A stretch of 64,000 nt of DNA from Dyella dinghuensis (GCF_003977615.1 NZ_RYZR01000001.1:168118-232117); one strand, 5' to 3'. Shown: positions 46,149 through 56,113, counted from the stretch's first letter. A program made the numbers and translations. The notes: generated by a model not told the origin, from the sequence alone.

Positions 46149-46658
46149 ATGGAGTTGTCATCGGTTCCTACTGATGCCGAATTGGCAGCGTGGGCAATGC
46201 AGATCGCTGCGGATATGCAGCACCACAAACTCATGCTCGCGACGGCTGAGTCGTGCACCGGTGGCTGGATCGCCAAAACGTTGACCGATCTTCCCGGCAG
46301 TTCCGCATGGTTCGATGCGGGTGTGGTGACCTACAGCTATGACGCGAAGGCCGCATTATTGGGTGTGAGCCGAACGACACTGGAGCGTTACGGCGCGGTG
46401 AGCGAACAGACGGCGCTGGAAATGGTGTCGGGCGCCATCGACCGTTTGGGCGCGGGTGTCGCGGTGGCCGTGACCGGTATCGCCGGGCCGACTGGCGGAA
46501 CGCCTGACAAGCCGGTCGGCACCGTCTGGATCGGCTGGCAGCGTCGCGGAGCCGCGCCTCGCGCAACGCGCTTTCTCTTCGGTGGTGACCGCGAAGCCGT
46601 GCGCCGGCAGACGGTGGCGGCGGCGCTGATCGGCATCCGCGAAACGCTGGCCGATTGA
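46149..46658 (+). CDS. pncC: nicotinamide-nucleotide amidohydrolase (CinA C-terminal type)
   Basis: A 169-residue PncC protein, the stand-alone CinA C-terminal domain that deamidates NMN to NaMN in the pyridine-nucleotide cycle. Conserved parts include LATAESCTGGWIAK (about residue 32), GVVTYSYDAKAALLGV, and AVTGIAGPTGGTPDKPVGTV. ATG 46149 is preferred over a GTG four codons upstream. It is the usual upstream neighbour of recA in proteobacteria and together with pncB (17692) gives the window two NAD-salvage genes. Confidence 0.93.
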   Translation: MELSSVPTDAELAAWAMQIAADMQHHKLMLATAESCTGGWIAKTLTDLPGSSAWFDAGVVTYSYDAKAALLGVSRTTLERYGAVSEQTALEMVSGAIDRLGAGVAVAVTGIAGPTGGTPDKPVGTVWIGWQRRGAAPRATRFLFGGDREAVRRQTVAAALIGIRETLAD

Positions 46659-46781
46659 TCAAAAAATAGCCAGCGAGTGCGCTTGACTGATGTGGGATAC
46701 TCGATCTGGCATCGATCCTAAGCCGTGAGACGGCGACGGATCATGATGCACGCCATACCCACCACGACCGGAAAGAAGACG

Positions 46782-47816
46782 ATGGATGACAACAAGCGCA
46801 AGGCGCTCGCTTCGGCCCTAGGCCAGATCGAGAAGCAGTTCGGCAAGGGCGCGGTGATGCGCCTGGGCGATCGCATTGACGATGTCATCGAGACCGTCTC
46901 CACCGGTTCGCTGGGCCTGGATATCGCGCTGGGCGTTGGTGGTTTGCCGCGCGGCCGTGTGGTCGAAATCTATGGTCCGGAATCCTCCGGCAAAACCACC
47001 TTGACCCTGCAGGCGATTGCCAGCTGCCAGAAGAACGGCGGCACGGCGGCCTTCGTCGACGCCGAGCACGCGCTGGACCCTTCCTATGCGCAGAAACTGG
47101 GCGTCAACGTCGACGATTTGCTCGTTTCGCAGCCCGATACCGGCGAACAGGCGCTGGAAATCGCCGACATGTTGGTGCGCTCCGGCGCCGTCGACATGGT
47201 CGTCGTCGACTCGGTCGCCGCGCTTACGCCGAAGGCTGAAATCGAAGGCGAAATGGGCGATTCCCACGTCGGCCTGCACGCACGTCTGATGAGCCAGGCG
47301 CTGCGCAAGCTCACCGCCAACATCAAGAAATCCAACTGCCTGGTGATCTTCATCAACCAGATCCGTATGAAGATCGGCGTGATGTTCGGCAGCCCGGAAA
47401 CCACGACGGGCGGCAATGCGTTGAAGTTCTACGCTTCGGTGCGCCTGGATATCCGCCGCATCGGCGCCGTGAAGAAGGGCGAGGAAGTGATCGGTTCGGA
47501 AACGCGCGTCAAAGTTGTGAAGAACAAGGTGGCACCGCCGTTCCGTCAAGCCGAGTTCGAAATCCTTTACGGCGAAGGCACATCGCGCGAAGGCGAGATC
47601 ATCGAGCTGGGCGTGGCGCAGAACCTGATCGACAAATCCGGCGCCTGGTACAGCTACAAGGGCGAACGCATTGGCCAGGGCAAGGAAAACGTGCGTCAGT
47701 TCCTCCGGGACAACCCGAAGATCGCCGATGAGCTCGATCAGGAATTGCGCTCACGCCTGCTGGTAACCGGCGGTGGTGCGAAGGCGACGTCCGAAGAAGC
47801 GCTCGAAGAAGCCTGA
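46782..47816 (+). CDS. recA: recombinase RecA
   Basis: A 344-residue Rec[21 protein letters not shown] start, Walker [16 protein letters not shown] (about 63-77), loop L2 region and a short acidic C-terminal tail (SEEALEEA). It forms DNA filaments for recombination and SOS induction. ATG 46782 is consistent with other RecA proteins; the frame extends 19 codons upstream to 46725 without conservation. I could not pick out a convincing LexA box in the 120 bases upstream. An SDR gene follows after two bases. Confidence 0.97.
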   Translation: MDDNKRKALASALGQIEKQFGKGAVMRLGDRIDDVIETVSTGSLGLDIALGVGGLPRGRVVEIYGPESSGKTTLTLQAIASCQKNGGTAAFVDAEHALDPSYAQKLGVNVDDLLVSQPDTGEQALEIADMLVRSGAVDMVVVDSVAALTPKAEIEGEMGDSHVGLHARLMSQALRKLTANIKKSNCLVIFINQIRMKIGVMFGSPETTTGGNALKFYASVRLDIRRIGAVKKGEEVIGSETRVKVVKNKVAPPFRQAEFEILYGEGTSREGEIIELGVAQNLIDKSGAWYSYKGERIGQGKENVRQFLRDNPKIADELDQELRSRLLVTGGGAKATSEEALEEA

Positions 47817-47818
47817 GC

Positions 47819-48448
47819 ATGAGTGAAAAGCGGCTACGGATTCTGCTTGTGGGCGCGTCGGGTACGTTGGGACGCGCGGTAGCCGCTGAGCTTTCGCAAC
47901 GCCATGAAGTGATTGCTGCCGGACGCAGTTCCGGCAGCATCAGGATCGATCTCACCGACGTGCAAAGCATCCTGCGTGGATTGAAAGAAGCAGGCGAGCT
48001 GGATGCGGTGATCAGCGCCGCGGGCAGGGTGACGTTCGCGCCGTTGGCCGATTTCAAGCCGGCGGCATTGGGTGAGTCGCTGCATACGCTGGGCATCACC
48101 GACAAACTGCTCGGGCAGGTAAATCTTGCGCTTGCTGCGCGTGACCATCTGCGTGATGGTGGTTCGATTACCCTGACGACAGGGATTCTTTCCGAACAAC
48201 CTATCGTGGCAGGTAGTTCGGCGAGCATGGTTAATGGTGCGGTGGAAGCGTTTGTCCGCGCTGCGGCCGTCGAATTGCCGCGCGGTTTGCGGATCAATGT
48301 GATTAGCCCGACCGTGCTGACTGAAGCCATGCCGTCGTATGGGCCGTTCTTTCGCGGGTTTGAGCCGGTGACCGCGGCGCGTGCTGCGCTGGCTTTCAGC
48401 CGTAGCGTGGAAGGTGCACAAACCGGACAGGTCTACAAGGTCTTTTAG
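47819..48448 (+). CDS. atypical short-chain dehydrogenase lacking the YxxxK motif
   Basis: A 209-residue SDR-fold protein starting two bases after the recA stop. The Rossmann motif is LLVGASGTLGRAV (residues 9-21), with NAG replaced by SAAGRV. At the usual active-site position, YxASK becomes SSASM (about residue 139): both the catalytic Tyr and Lys are missing, although the following NGAVEAFVRAAAVEL helix and NVISPTVLTEAM are SDR-like. A recognised group of short SDR-like proteins has this feature; function unknown. Its position between recA and recX is unusual; co-transcription with recA is likely. Confidence 0.83.
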   Translation: MSEKRLRILLVGASGTLGRAVAAELSQRHEVIAAGRSSGSIRIDLTDVQSILRGLKEAGELDAVISAAGRVTFAPLADFKPAALGESLHTLGITDKLLGQVNLALAARDHLRDGGSITLTTGILSEQPIVAGSSASMVNGAVEAFVRAAAVELPRGLRINVISPTVLTEAMPSYGPFFRGFEPVTAARAALAFSRSVEGAQTGQVYKVF

Positions 48449-48461
48449 CTCGTCGTCTTTT

Positions 48462-48571
48462 AGCTCGTCATTCCGGCGCAGGCCGGAATCCAGTAACGGG
48501 ACCGTCTAGAAGTCGCGGTACTTACACAACTTGTCGACACTGGATTCCGGCCTGCGCCGGAATGACGAGCT
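48462..48571. repeat. REP-like inverted repeat pair, copy 2
   Basis: Two perfect 33-base arms (48462-48494 and 48539-48571) around a 44-base loop; same family as 40301-40407 (arm core CTCGTCATTCCGGCG differs only in inner loop bases). It separates the SDR from recX. Immediately upstream, TCTTTTAGCTCGTC is repeated (48441-48454 and 48456-48469), a partial duplication spanning the SDR stop codon. Confidence 0.85.
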
Positions 48572-48601
48572 GAAAAGCCGGGTGCCTTCGCTCTTGAGGC
48601 C

Positions 48602-49102
48602 ATGAAACGCAAATCAGGCGACAACTCCACTGAGAAACCCAAACCTAGCGCGTACAGCAAGGCGCTGGGCTTGCTTGCGCGCCGCGAGCACTCGCGTCGC
48701 GAACTGAAGCAGAAACTCGACCGTAGCGGCTACGAACGGGACGAAGCAGCCGACGCACTCGATCGTCTCGGCGAGCAGCAGTACCAGGACGACGATCGCT
48801 TCGCCGAAGTGCTGATCCGCACGCGTTCCGCACAAGGTTACGGACCCATGCGCCTACGCGTGGAGCTGAGAAGTCACGGCCTTTCAGATGCGCAGATTCG
48901 CCACCTGATCGACGAAGCCGGCATCGACTGGACCGAATCCGCCGGTGCCCAGCTTCGCCGCCGCTACGGCTCCAAAGGCACGACGGACCTCGCGGAACGG
49001 GCCAAACGAGCGCAATTCCTCTTGCGTCGAGGCTTTCCCGCCGCCACAGTACGGGATGTCACCCACGCCGACGTGGACGACGCTACCGACGACAGCCCCT
49101 GA
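48602..49102 (+). CDS. recX: regulatory protein RecX
   Basis: A 166-residue helical repeat protein that caps and inhibits RecA filaments. The start region ([20 protein letters not shown]) and EEEGLLDDERFA-equivalent [20 protein letters not shown] are characteristic. Normally it directly follows recA; here an SDR gene and a REP element intervene, so it may have a separate promoter or rely on readthrough. alaS follows 83 bases later. Confidence 0.92.
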   Translation: MKRKSGDNSTEKPKPSAYSKALGLLARREHSRRELKQKLDRSGYERDEAADALDRLGEQQYQDDDRFAEVLIRTRSAQGYGPMRLRVELRSHGLSDAQIRHLIDEAGIDWTESAGAQLRRRYGSKGTTDLAERAKRAQFLLRRGFPAATVRDVTHADVDDATDDSP

Positions 49103-49185
49103 TTCCCTGTTTTGCGCGGGGCCGGGCGGACCGATCGCGGAGCGCCGCGATGACGCGTCCTCCTTGCTCTTTGCCCCCGACACGC

Positions 49186-51822
49186 ATGAAAACTGCTGAT
49201 ATCCGCTCTGCTTTTCTCGATTATTTCCGCGCCAAGGATCACACCATCGTGCCGTCCAGCTCGCTGGTGCCGGCCAGCGATCCGACCCTGCTGTTTACCA
49301 ACTCGGGCATGGTGCAGTTCAAGAACGTGTTCCTGGGCAGCGAAAAATTGCCTTACGTGCGTGCCGCCGACGTGCAGCGCTGCCTGCGTGCGGGCGGTAA
49401 GCACAACGACCTGGATTCGGTCGGTTACACCGCGCGTCATCACACCTTCTTCGAGATGCTGGGCAACTGGTCGTTCGGCGATTACTTCAAGCGCGACGCC
49501 ATTCGTTACGCGTGGGAATTGCTGACCTCTGTCCTCAAGCTGGCGCCGGAAAAGTTGTGGGTCACCGTCTATCACACCGATGACGAGGCCTACGACATCT
49601 GGAACAAGGAAATGGGTGTGCCCGCCGAGCGCATTGTGCGCATCGGCGACAACAAGGGTGAACCGTTTGCGTCGGACAACTTCTGGCAGATGGCCGATAC
49701 CGGTCCGTGCGGTCCGTGCACGGAAATCTTCTACGACCACGGCCCGGAGATCACCGGTGGTCCGCCCGGTTCGCCCGATGAAGATGGCGACCGCTACATC
49801 GAAATCTGGAACCTGGTGTTCATGCAGTTCGACCGCGCGCCGGATGGCACGCTGTCGCCGCTGCCTGCACCGTGCGTCGATACCGGCATGGGTCTGGAGC
49901 GCCTGGCCGCCGTGTTGCAGCATGTGCATTCCAACTATGAAATCGACTTGTTCCAGCACCTCATCAAGGTGGCGGCGGAACTGACGAACACGAAAGATAT
50001 CGCCAACAAATCATTGCGCGTGATTGCCGATCACATTCGTGCGTGCTCATTCCTGATTGTTGATGGCGTGCTTCCATCGAACGAAGGCCGCGGTTACGTG
50101 CTGCGCCGAATCATTCGCCGTGCATTGCGTCACGGCTGGATGCTCGGTGTGCGCGGCGATTTCTTCTGGAAGATGGTGAAGCCGCTCGTCGAAGAAATGG
50201 GCGTGGCCTATCCCGAACTCGCTGCGAAGCAAGCGTTCGTGGAGGAAGCACTGCGCACCGAAGAGCAACGTTTCGGCGAAACGCTGGAACATGGCATGCG
50301 CGTGTTTGACGAAGTGGCGTCGAAATCGGGCAGAACCATCCCGGGCGAGGACGCGTTCCGTCTTTACGACACCTATGGTTTCCCGGTGGACCTCACCGCC
50401 GACATCGCGCGCGAGCGTGGCCTGACCGTAGACATGGCGGGTTTCGAGCAATCGATGGCGCAGCAGCGCGAACGTGCGCGCGCCGCGAGCCGTTTCGAAG
50501 CCAAGGGCCAGATGCCGGCGGAACTGGCGAGCCAGCTCAAGCCAACGGAATTTCTCGGCTACCACACACTGTCGGCGCAAGGCAGCAAGGTCGTCGGTAT
50601 CGTGCGCGCAGGAAAACAGATCGATCAACTTGCCAATGGCGAGGAAGGATTTGTCATCCTCGATCGCACGCCGTTCTACGCCGAATCCGGTGGACAGGTC
50701 GGTGATACGGGTACGCTGTCGAACGGTTCTGGGGAATTTGACGTAGGCGATACGCTGAAGATGGGCGGCGTGTTTTTCGGACACGCTGGCCGCTGGCACG
50801 GCTCGCAGCCGCTGCGCACTGGCGATTCTGTCGATACGAGCGTCGATGCATCGCGTCGTCAGGCGACAGTACTCAACCACTCCGCGACGCACTTGCTGCA
50901 TGCGGCGCTGCGCCAGGTGCTGGGTACGCACGTCACCCAGAAGGGCTCGCTCGTCGCTCCCGATCGCCTGCGTTTCGACTTTTCCCATTTCAAACCCGTC
51001 AGTCGCGAAGAACTCGCGACGATCGAGGCGTTGGTCAACGACGAAGTACGTCGCAATGCCGAAGCAGAAGTGCGCCAAATGGCCTACGACGACGCGATCG
51101 ACTTCGGTGCGATGGCACTGTTCGGCGAAAAGTACGGCGACGAAGTGCGCGTGCTGAAGATGGGCGATTTCTCCACCGAGCTGTGCGGCGGTACGCACGT
51201 CAGTCGTACCGGCGACATCGGGCTTTTCAAGATCGTCAGCGAGGCCGGCGTGGCCTCAGGCGTGCGCCGTATTGAAGCGGTGACGGGTGCCGGTGCGCTT
51301 GCCTACGTGGCCGATGAAGAGCGTCGCCTGGGCGAACTCTCTGCCATGCTTTCCAGCAGCGGCGACGATGTCACCGAAAAGCTGCGCCAGCTGCTCGATC
51401 GTCAAAAGAAACTCGAGCGCGAACTTGAATCGATGCGTGCGAAAGCCGCCGGATCGATGACGGGCGATCTCGCCAATACCGCACGCGACGTGGGTGGTAT
51501 CAAAGTGGTCGCTGCACGCGTGGAGGGATTGGACGCCAAGGCGTTGCGCGATGGTGTCGACCAACTCAAACAGCAACTTACGAATTGTGTTGTCTTGCTG
51601 GCAGGTGCTTCCGACGGGCGCGTTTCGCTCGTGGCCGGCGTCAACGGTAGCGCTACCGGAAAGATCAAGGCCGGCGATGTTGTCGCGTATGTAGCGAATC
51701 AGATCGATGGAAAAGGCGGCGGTCGCCCCGACATGGCGCAAGGTGGCGGCGTAGATAAACCACAGTTGCCAGACATTTTGAACGGTGCAGTGGAGTGGAT
51801 CGGTAAGCAGCTAGCCGGTTGA
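49186..51822 (+). CDS. alaS: alanyl-tRNA synthetase
   Basis: An 878-residue class II synthetase. Catalytic core includes [15 protein letters not shown] (about residue 30) and [18 protein letters not shown] (about 85-102); the editing domain has [11 protein letters not shown] (about 565) and [13 protein letters not shown] (about 666); a C-terminal oligomerisation domain completes the usual length. ATG 49186 is the family start; a preceding 12-codon extension is not conserved. The order recX-alaS-csrA-tRNA-Ser matches E. coli. Confidence 0.97.
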   Translation: MKTADIRSAFLDYFRAKDHTIVPSSSLVPASDPTLLFTNSGMVQFKNVFLGSEKLPYVRAADVQRCLRAGGKHNDLDSVGYTARHHTFFEMLGNWSFGDYFKRDAIRYAWELLTSVLKLAPEKLWVTVYHTDDEAYDIWNKEMGVPAERIVRIGDNKGEPFASDNFWQMADTGPCGPCTEIFYDHGPEITGGPPGSPDEDGDRYIEIWNLVFMQFDRAPDGTLSPLPAPCVDTGMGLERLAAVLQHVHSNYEIDLFQHLIKVAAELTNTKDIANKSLRVIADHIRACSFLIVDGVLPSNEGRGYVLRRIIRRALRHGWMLGVRGDFFWKMVKPLVEEMGVAYPELAAKQAFVEEALRTEEQRFGETLEHGMRVFDEVASKSGRTIPGEDAFRLYDTYGFPVDLTADIARERGLTVDMAGFEQSMAQQRERARAASRFEAKGQMPAELASQLKPTEFLGYHTLSAQGSKVVGIVRAGKQIDQLANGEEGFVILDRTPFYAESGGQVGDTGTLSNGSGEFDVGDTLKMGGVFFGHAGRWHGSQPLRTGDSVDTSVDASRRQATVLNHSATHLLHAALRQVLGTHVTQKGSLVAPDRLRFDFSHFKPVSREELATIEALVNDEVRRNAEAEVRQMAYDDAIDFGAMALFGEKYGDEVRVLKMGDFSTELCGGTHVSRTGDIGLFKIVSEAGVASGVRRIEAVTGAGALAYVADEERRLGELSAMLSSSGDDVTEKLRQLLDRQKKLERELESMRAKAAGSMTGDLANTARDVGGIKVVAARVEGLDAKALRDGVDQLKQQLTNCVVLLAGASDGRVSLVAGVNGSATGKIKAGDVVAYVANQIDGKGGGRPDMAQGGGVDKPQLPDILNGAVEWIGKQLAG

Positions 51823-52092
51823 CGCGCTGCATATGGACCGCTTGTCAAAATTATGTGTAGATTGCACGCGTCGCTGGGGCTCGGCTAGTATCGGTCAGAC
51901 AACGGCGCTGCTAGTTGCGATGGCACCGTCAAGGCAAGCTGTCTTTCGAGGCAACTTGGTAGTTTGGAGCCGGGGAAGGCGGTAGGGCCTTTTGACGGAT
52001 ACAACGTCAGATCTGCGTGGTGATGTGCTCAGGGGTGAGGCAGCAGCACGCAGGAGGCCCGTAACCACAAGCATTAAAATGGAGTAGCAGCT

Positions 52093-52299
52093 ATGTTGAT
52101 TCTGACCCGCAGGGTCGGTGAAACCCTGATGATCGGCGACGAGGTGACCGTTACCGTTCTCGGTGTAAAAGGAAACCAGGTTCGCATTGGCATCAATGCG
52201 CCCAAGAACGTGGCCGTGCATCGCGAAGAAATTTACCAACGCATCAAGGGCGAGAACGAAGGCGAGGGTGGCAGTTCGGGTGAAACCGGCGGAAGTTAA
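52093..52299 (+). CDS. csrA: carbon storage regulator CsrA/RsmA
   Basis: A 68-residue post-transcriptional regulator: [20 protein letters not shown] with the RNA-binding Arg44 equivalent in [13 protein letters not shown]. It binds GGA motifs in mRNA leaders. Its own 270-base upstream region has several GGA triplets, one in the ribosome-binding site (AAAATGGAGTAGC), so self-repression is plausible but inferred. The C terminus has a Gly/Ser/Glu-rich tail typical of gammaproteobacteria. The gene sits between alaS and tRNA-Ser as in E. coli. Confidence 0.97.
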   Translation: MLILTRRVGETLMIGDEVTVTVLGVKGNQVRIGINAPKNVAVHREEIYQRIKGENEGEGGSSGETGGS

Positions 52300-52367
52300 C
52301 CGCCTCTTTACCTGAAAGGCTCTGGCCAGTATCCTTTTCGGCTCCGCGACGCCGCGGAAACAGTTTT

Positions 52368-52460
52368 GGAGAGATGCCCGAGAGGCCGAAGGGGCTCCCC
52401 TGCTAAGGGAGTATAGGGTCAAAAGCCTTATCGAGGGTTCGAATCCCTCTCTCTCCGCCA
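52368..52460 (+). tRNA. tRNA-Ser(GCT)
   Basis: A 93-base class II tRNA with encoded CCA (52458-52460). Acceptor GGAGAGA pairs with TCTCTCC; anticodon stem CTCCC/GGGAG (52395-52399 with 52407-52411) displays anticodon GCT at 52402-52404; a long variable arm follows (about 52412-52434), then the T arm GAGGGTTCGAATCCCTC. It reads AGC/AGU codons. The alaS-csrA-tRNA-Ser(GCT) order is conserved with E. coli serV. Confidence 0.97.
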
Positions 52461-52463
52461 GAC

Positions 52464-52494
52464 AAAAAAAGCGCCCCTTTGGGGCGCTTTTTTT
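52464..52494 (+). terminator. terminator after tRNA-Ser
   Basis: 14-bp stem (A7-GCGCCCC/GGGGCGC-T7; 52464-52477 with 52481-52494) with a TTT loop. Confidence 0.93.
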
Positions 52495-52630
52495 ATGTCA
52501 GAAAAACGATGCAGCGGAAATTTTCGGCCGACGACCTAGCGCGATTTTTCGTTCTGTTACAGCCAGATATCGCAACGCTACGTCACCCGAACCAGACATC
52601 ACTTACAATGGATGGTTTCGGAGAACCACG

Positions 52631-53515
52631 ATGACCCAACTCGACTCTGCCGGCAGCCGCTTCCGCGCCGCACTTGCTGCCGAAAAACCGCTTCAGATAA
52701 TGGGCGCGATTACTGCCTACGCAGGCATGATGGCCAAGCGCGTCGGTTACAAGGCGCTCTATCTTTCGGGCGGCGGCGTCGCAGCCAATTCGTTGGGCGT
52801 GCCGGATCTGGGCATCAGCACGATGGAAGATGTGCTCACCGATGCACGACGCATCGTGGACGCCACGCAGTTGCCGCTCATGGTCGATATCGACACGGGC
52901 TGGGGCGGTGCTTTCAACATTGCGCGCACGATCCGTTCTTTCATCAACGTGGGCGTGGCTGCTGTACACATCGAAGATCAGGTCGGTCAGAAGCGTTGCG
53001 GTCATCGCCCCGGCAAGGAAGTAGTGCCGAAGGAAGAAATGGTCGATCGCGTCAAGGCAGCTGTCGATGCACGCACTAACGCGGGCTTCGTGATCATGGC
53101 GCGTACCGACGCGGCTGCCGTCGAGGGCATCGATGCGGCAATCGATCGTGCATGTGCCTATGTGGAAGCGGGTGCCGACATGATTTTTCCTGAGGCGATG
53201 AAGACACTCGATGATTACCGTCGCTTCCGCGCTGCCGTAAAAGTACCGATTCTGGCGAATCTGACCGAATTCGGAACCACGCCGTTCTTCACCACGGACG
53301 AGTTGCAAAGTGCGAACGTCGACATCGCGCTGTATTGCTGTGGCGCTTATCGCGCCATGAACAAGGCCGCGCTGAATTTCTACGAAACAGTGCGCCGCGA
53401 AGGCACGCAGAAGAACACCATTCCTACGATGCAAACGCGCGAAGAGCTGTACGACTTCCTTGGCTACCACGCCTACGAAGACAAGCTCGACGCATTGTTT
53501 GCGAGCGAAAAATAA
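52631..53515 (+). CDS. prpB: methylisocitrate lyase
   Basis: A 294-residue isocitrate-lyase-superfamily enzyme that splits 2-methylisocitrate into pyruvate and succinate, the last step of the 2-methylcitrate cycle. The catalytic motif KRCGH has Cys123; metal/substrate contacts DIDTGWGG (about 86-93), EDQVGQ and NLTEFG are present. First gene of a prpB-prpC pair; the gap to prpC is 72 bases. A rho-independent terminator and tRNA precede it. Confidence 0.95.
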   Translation: MTQLDSAGSRFRAALAAEKPLQIMGAITAYAGMMAKRVGYKALYLSGGGVAANSLGVPDLGISTMEDVLTDARRIVDATQLPLMVDIDTGWGGAFNIARTIRSFINVGVAAVHIEDQVGQKRCGHRPGKEVVPKEEMVDRVKAAVDARTNAGFVIMARTDAAAVEGIDAAIDRACAYVEAGADMIFPEAMKTLDDYRRFRAAVKVPILANLTEFGTTPFFTTDELQSANVDIALYCCGAYRAMNKAALNFYETVRREGTQKNTIPTMQTREELYDFLGYHAYEDKLDALFASEK

Positions 53516-53587
53516 TTCGTCATTTCGTGTTTGGCGACGCTACCCGGCGTCGCCGAAGTTCAAGTACCGCACCAGGAGCATGATCCG

Positions 53588-54736
53588 ATGAGCGAGCAAT
53601 CCACCGCCCCCAAGCCGAAAAAATCCGTTGCCCTTTCCGGCGTGGCGGCAGGCAATACCGCACTGTGCACGGTCGGCCGCAGTGGCAACGACCTGCATTA
53701 CCGCGGCTACGACATTCATGACCTGGCTGCCAAAGGCTGCTTCGAAGAAGTGGCGTATCTGCTGGTCCACGGCGTGCTGCCGAATTGGGCGGAATTGAAT
53801 GCCTACCGCACCAAGCTCAAGCGCCTGCGCGGCTTGCCTGCGCCGGTGAAGAGCGCACTGGAATTGCTGCCGGCCGCCACGCATCCGATGGACGTGATGC
53901 GCACCGGCTGCTCCGTACTTGGCACCGTGCTGCCGGAGAAGGAAGACCACAACGTCACCGGCGCGCGCGACATCGCCGATCGCCTGATGGCCAGCTTCGG
54001 TTCCATGCTGCTGTACTGGTATCACTTCAGCCACAACGGCAAGCGCATCGAAACGGAAACCGACGACGAATCGATCGCTGCGCACTTCCTGCATCTATTG
54101 CACGGCAAGAAAGCGAGCGAGCTTTGCGCACAATCGCTGGACCGTTCGCTGGTGCTGTATGCCGAGCATGAATTCAACGCATCGACCTTCACCGCACGTG
54201 TGATTGCCGGTACCGGTTCGGACATGTATTCGGCCATCACCGGCGCCATCGGCGCATTGCGTGGTCCCAAGCACGGTGGTGCGAACGAGGTGGCGATGGA
54301 AATCATCGCGCGCTATCACAGCGCTGCTGAAGCCGAAGCGGACATCCGCGCACGCGTCGAGCGCAAGGAAATCATCATCGGCTTCGGTCATCCGGTTTAC
54401 ACCGTGTCCGATCCGCGCAACGAGATCATCAAGGAAATCTCGCGCAAGCTGTGCACCGAAGGCGGCAATCCGACCTTGTTCGAAGTGTCAGAGCGCATCG
54501 AGAAACTGATGTGGGAACTGAAGAAGATGTTTCCGAATCTCGATTGGTATTCGGCCAGTGCCTATCACATGATGGGCGTGCCGACGGCCATGTTCACGCC
54601 GCTGTTCGTCATTGCGCGCACGTCGGGTTGGAGCGCACACGTGATCGAACAGCGCGAAGATGGCAAGATCATTCGCCCCAGCGCAAATTACACCGGTCCG
54701 GAAGATCGCACGTACGTGCCGATCGAAAAGCGCTGA
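53588..54736 (+). CDS. prpC: 2-methylcitrate synthase
   Basis: A 382-residue citrate-synthase-family enzyme condensing propionyl-CoA with oxaloacetate. Motifs include [10 protein letters not shown] (about residue 37), [19 protein letters not shown] [14 protein letters not shown] (about 224), and GFGHPVYT (about 261), with the catalytic His and Asp residues of the type II short form. Its close link to prpB supports PrpC over housekeeping citrate synthase. Followed by a strong terminator, so the operon ends here and prpD is not in it. Confidence 0.94.
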   Translation: MSEQSTAPKPKKSVALSGVAAGNTALCTVGRSGNDLHYRGYDIHDLAAKGCFEEVAYLLVHGVLPNWAELNAYRTKLKRLRGLPAPVKSALELLPAATHPMDVMRTGCSVLGTVLPEKEDHNVTGARDIADRLMASFGSMLLYWYHFSHNGKRIETETDDESIAAHFLHLLHGKKASELCAQSLDRSLVLYAEHEFNASTFTARVIAGTGSDMYSAITGAIGALRGPKHGGANEVAMEIIARYHSAAEAEADIRARVERKEIIIGFGHPVYTVSDPRNEIIKEISRKLCTEGGNPTLFEVSERIEKLMWELKKMFPNLDWYSASAYHMMGVPTAMFTPLFVIARTSGWSAHVIEQREDGKIIRPSANYTGPEDRTYVPIEKR

Positions 54737-54758
54737 TCGCGACGCTGTCAGGTTGAAG

Positions 54759-54788
54759 AAAGAGGGAGCGCAAGCTCCCTCTTTTTTT
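54759..54788 (+). terminator. terminator after prpC
   Basis: 11-bp stem AAAGAGGGAGC/GCTCCCTCTTT (54759-54769 with 54774-54784), GCAA tetraloop, T-run to 54788. Confidence 0.93.
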
Positions 54789-55147
54789 ACATTGTGTTGA
54801 CTAAACGTTCGTTTGGCGACGTGCCATGAGTGGATACCTGATGTTGCACGATTGATACATCCATCCATGCATGACAGTTACTGCACACATTGCTGTTGCC
54901 GCAACATCTGCGCACCAATACGCGATTGAAAACGATTTCGCCGCCGTCGGCGGTGTTGCATTCGTGCATCACCGCCTGAAGATCCTGACGATTTTCAGGT
55001 ACGTGAATGGGCCGCAATCAACTGATTTCACTACATGTTGTTCTGGGCATGCCGTATGCGCGTCAGTGGCACGTACCTTGCGACATATCGGAGCTTCACC
55101 AGTAAAAACAGGGGGTCAAACCGCATCCATTCCCGGGAGGAATCAAC
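54789..55147. other. 359-base regulatory region of the Fap-like operon
   Basis: No convincing gene. It holds three short inverted repeats upstream of a sigma-54 promoter: TGTTGCCGCAACA (54894-54906), GGCGGTG/CACCGCC (54949-54976) and CCTGA-N6-TCAGG (54984-54999). These are candidate enhancer-protein or FleQ-type binding sites; which, if any, is used cannot be told. The last 55 bases form the likely untranslated leader with GGGAGGAA at the ribosome-binding site. Confidence 0.55.
55067..55081 (+). promoter_or_regulatory. sigma-54 promoter (-24/-12)
   Basis: TGGCACGTACCTTGC matches the sigma-54 consensus TGGCACG-N4-TTGC exactly, with GG and GC separated by the required ten bases. Predicted transcription start is about 55093, 55 bases before the ATG of the Gly-rich protein. 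Sigma-54 control is known for the Pseudomonas fap operon, which supports the functional assignment of the genes downstream. Confidence 0.82.
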
Positions 55148-56113
55148 ATGCGCAAGACTCTAATCTTTATGGCAGTGACGCTTGGCTTGGGACTTGCCCT
55201 CCCTGCTATGGCAGACGACAACTCGAATCAGAACAACAAGAACCACGGCTCGATCACGAGCTCCAACACGAACTCGAGCACGCACTCCAACACAAACTCG
55301 AGCACACACTCCAACTCACTCGCTGTCGCTGTCACTGACAGTGGCGATAGCTCAACCAGTAACGGCATGGGCAGTGCCGCTGCGAACGCAGGCAATGCAA
55401 CATCGACAGTCAGCGATGCATTCAATAACAGCACAGCAACCGCCAGCAGTGACCTGAGCGGCGAAGTTACCAATGTCTCGGTCTCCGGCATCGGCAACTG
55501 GGCACAGGACAACGGCAATGCCAATGGCGGAAAAGGCGGCAGCGGCGGTAAAGGCGTCGGAGGCAGGGCGCACGAGGGTGGCGGCGGATCGGGCGGCGAC
55601 GGCGGCGACGCCTACGCACACAGCGGCAAGGCTGGCGGCTCGTTCTCCAATAGCGGCGGTGCTTTTTCAGGAAGCGGTGCCGAGGGTGCTGGCTCAACGG
55701 GTGCTAACGGTGGCGAAGCCAAGGCTGGTGGCGGTGGCGGTATGGCAACGGCAGGTGCCGGCGGCGATGGCACAGGCGGTAGCGCAACGGCCGGTGCAGC
55801 ATCGTCGACGACAGGCAGCAGCACATCGACCGGCGGCACCAGCGGAACAGTCGCCAGTGCTGGCGGCGATGGTGGCGCAGGCGGGGCTGGTGGCACAGCG
55901 ACCGGTGGTGAAGGCATGGCTGGTGCAGGCGGCAACGGCGGGGCAGGTGGTAGCACTTCGGCCGACGCTGGCACCTTCGATATGTCCAACACCATGGACA
56001 GCACCGCAGCAGCGGCGGCAGGCATTACGACGATTGCTCAGAACAGTGGCGCAGCTGCGTTGATCCAGCAGGGCGTGACCGTTCAAGCCAATCTGAACGT
56101 AGGCGGCCATTGA
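55148..56113 (+). CDS. secreted Gly-rich, amyloid-like surface protein
   Basis: A 321-residue exported protein with a signal peptide (MRKTLIFMAVTLGLGLALPA). Residues 23-55 are Asn/Ser/Thr/His-rich with a tandem NTNSSTHS; 56-120 are Ser/Ala/Asn-rich; 120-275 are about half Gly with repeats such as GGKGG, GGAGGAGG and GGMAT; the last 40 residues have AQNSGAAALIQQGVTVQANL. The last segment is shared with the next protein. Aligned with its place before a FapD/E/F-like set, it is probably the main fibre or a surface matrix protein. It is not homologous at sequence level to FapC as I know it (no CxxC). First gene after the sigma-54 promoter. Confidence 0.72.
   Translation: MRKTLIFMAVTLGLGLALPAMADDNSNQNNKNHGSITSSNTNSSTHSNTNSSTHSNSLAVAVTDSGDSSTSNGMGSAAANAGNATSTVSDAFNNSTATASSDLSGEVTNVSVSGIGNWAQDNGNANGGKGGSGGKGVGGRAHEGGGGSGGDGGDAYAHSGKAGGSFSNSGGAFSGSGAEGAGSTGANGGEAKAGGGGGMATAGAGGDGTGGSATAGAASSTTGSSTSTGGTSGTVASAGGDGGAGGAGGTATGGEGMAGAGGNGGAGGSTSADAGTFDMSNTMDSTAAAAAGITTIAQNSGAAALIQQGVTVQANLNVGGH

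Noticed and set aside
46660..46781. Search for a LexA box upstream of recA
   Set aside because: Neither the E. coli-type CTG-N10-CAG nor the Xanthomonas-type TTAG-N6-TACTA pattern was convincing.
50047..51198. 383-residue minus-strand frame inside alaS
   Set aside because: Antisense to alaS with no ribosome-binding site or family resemblance.
54871..55338. 155-residue plus-strand frame across the amyloid-operon promoter
   Set aside because: It overlaps the sigma-54 promoter and the signal peptide of the Gly-rich protein in another frame; no coding signature.
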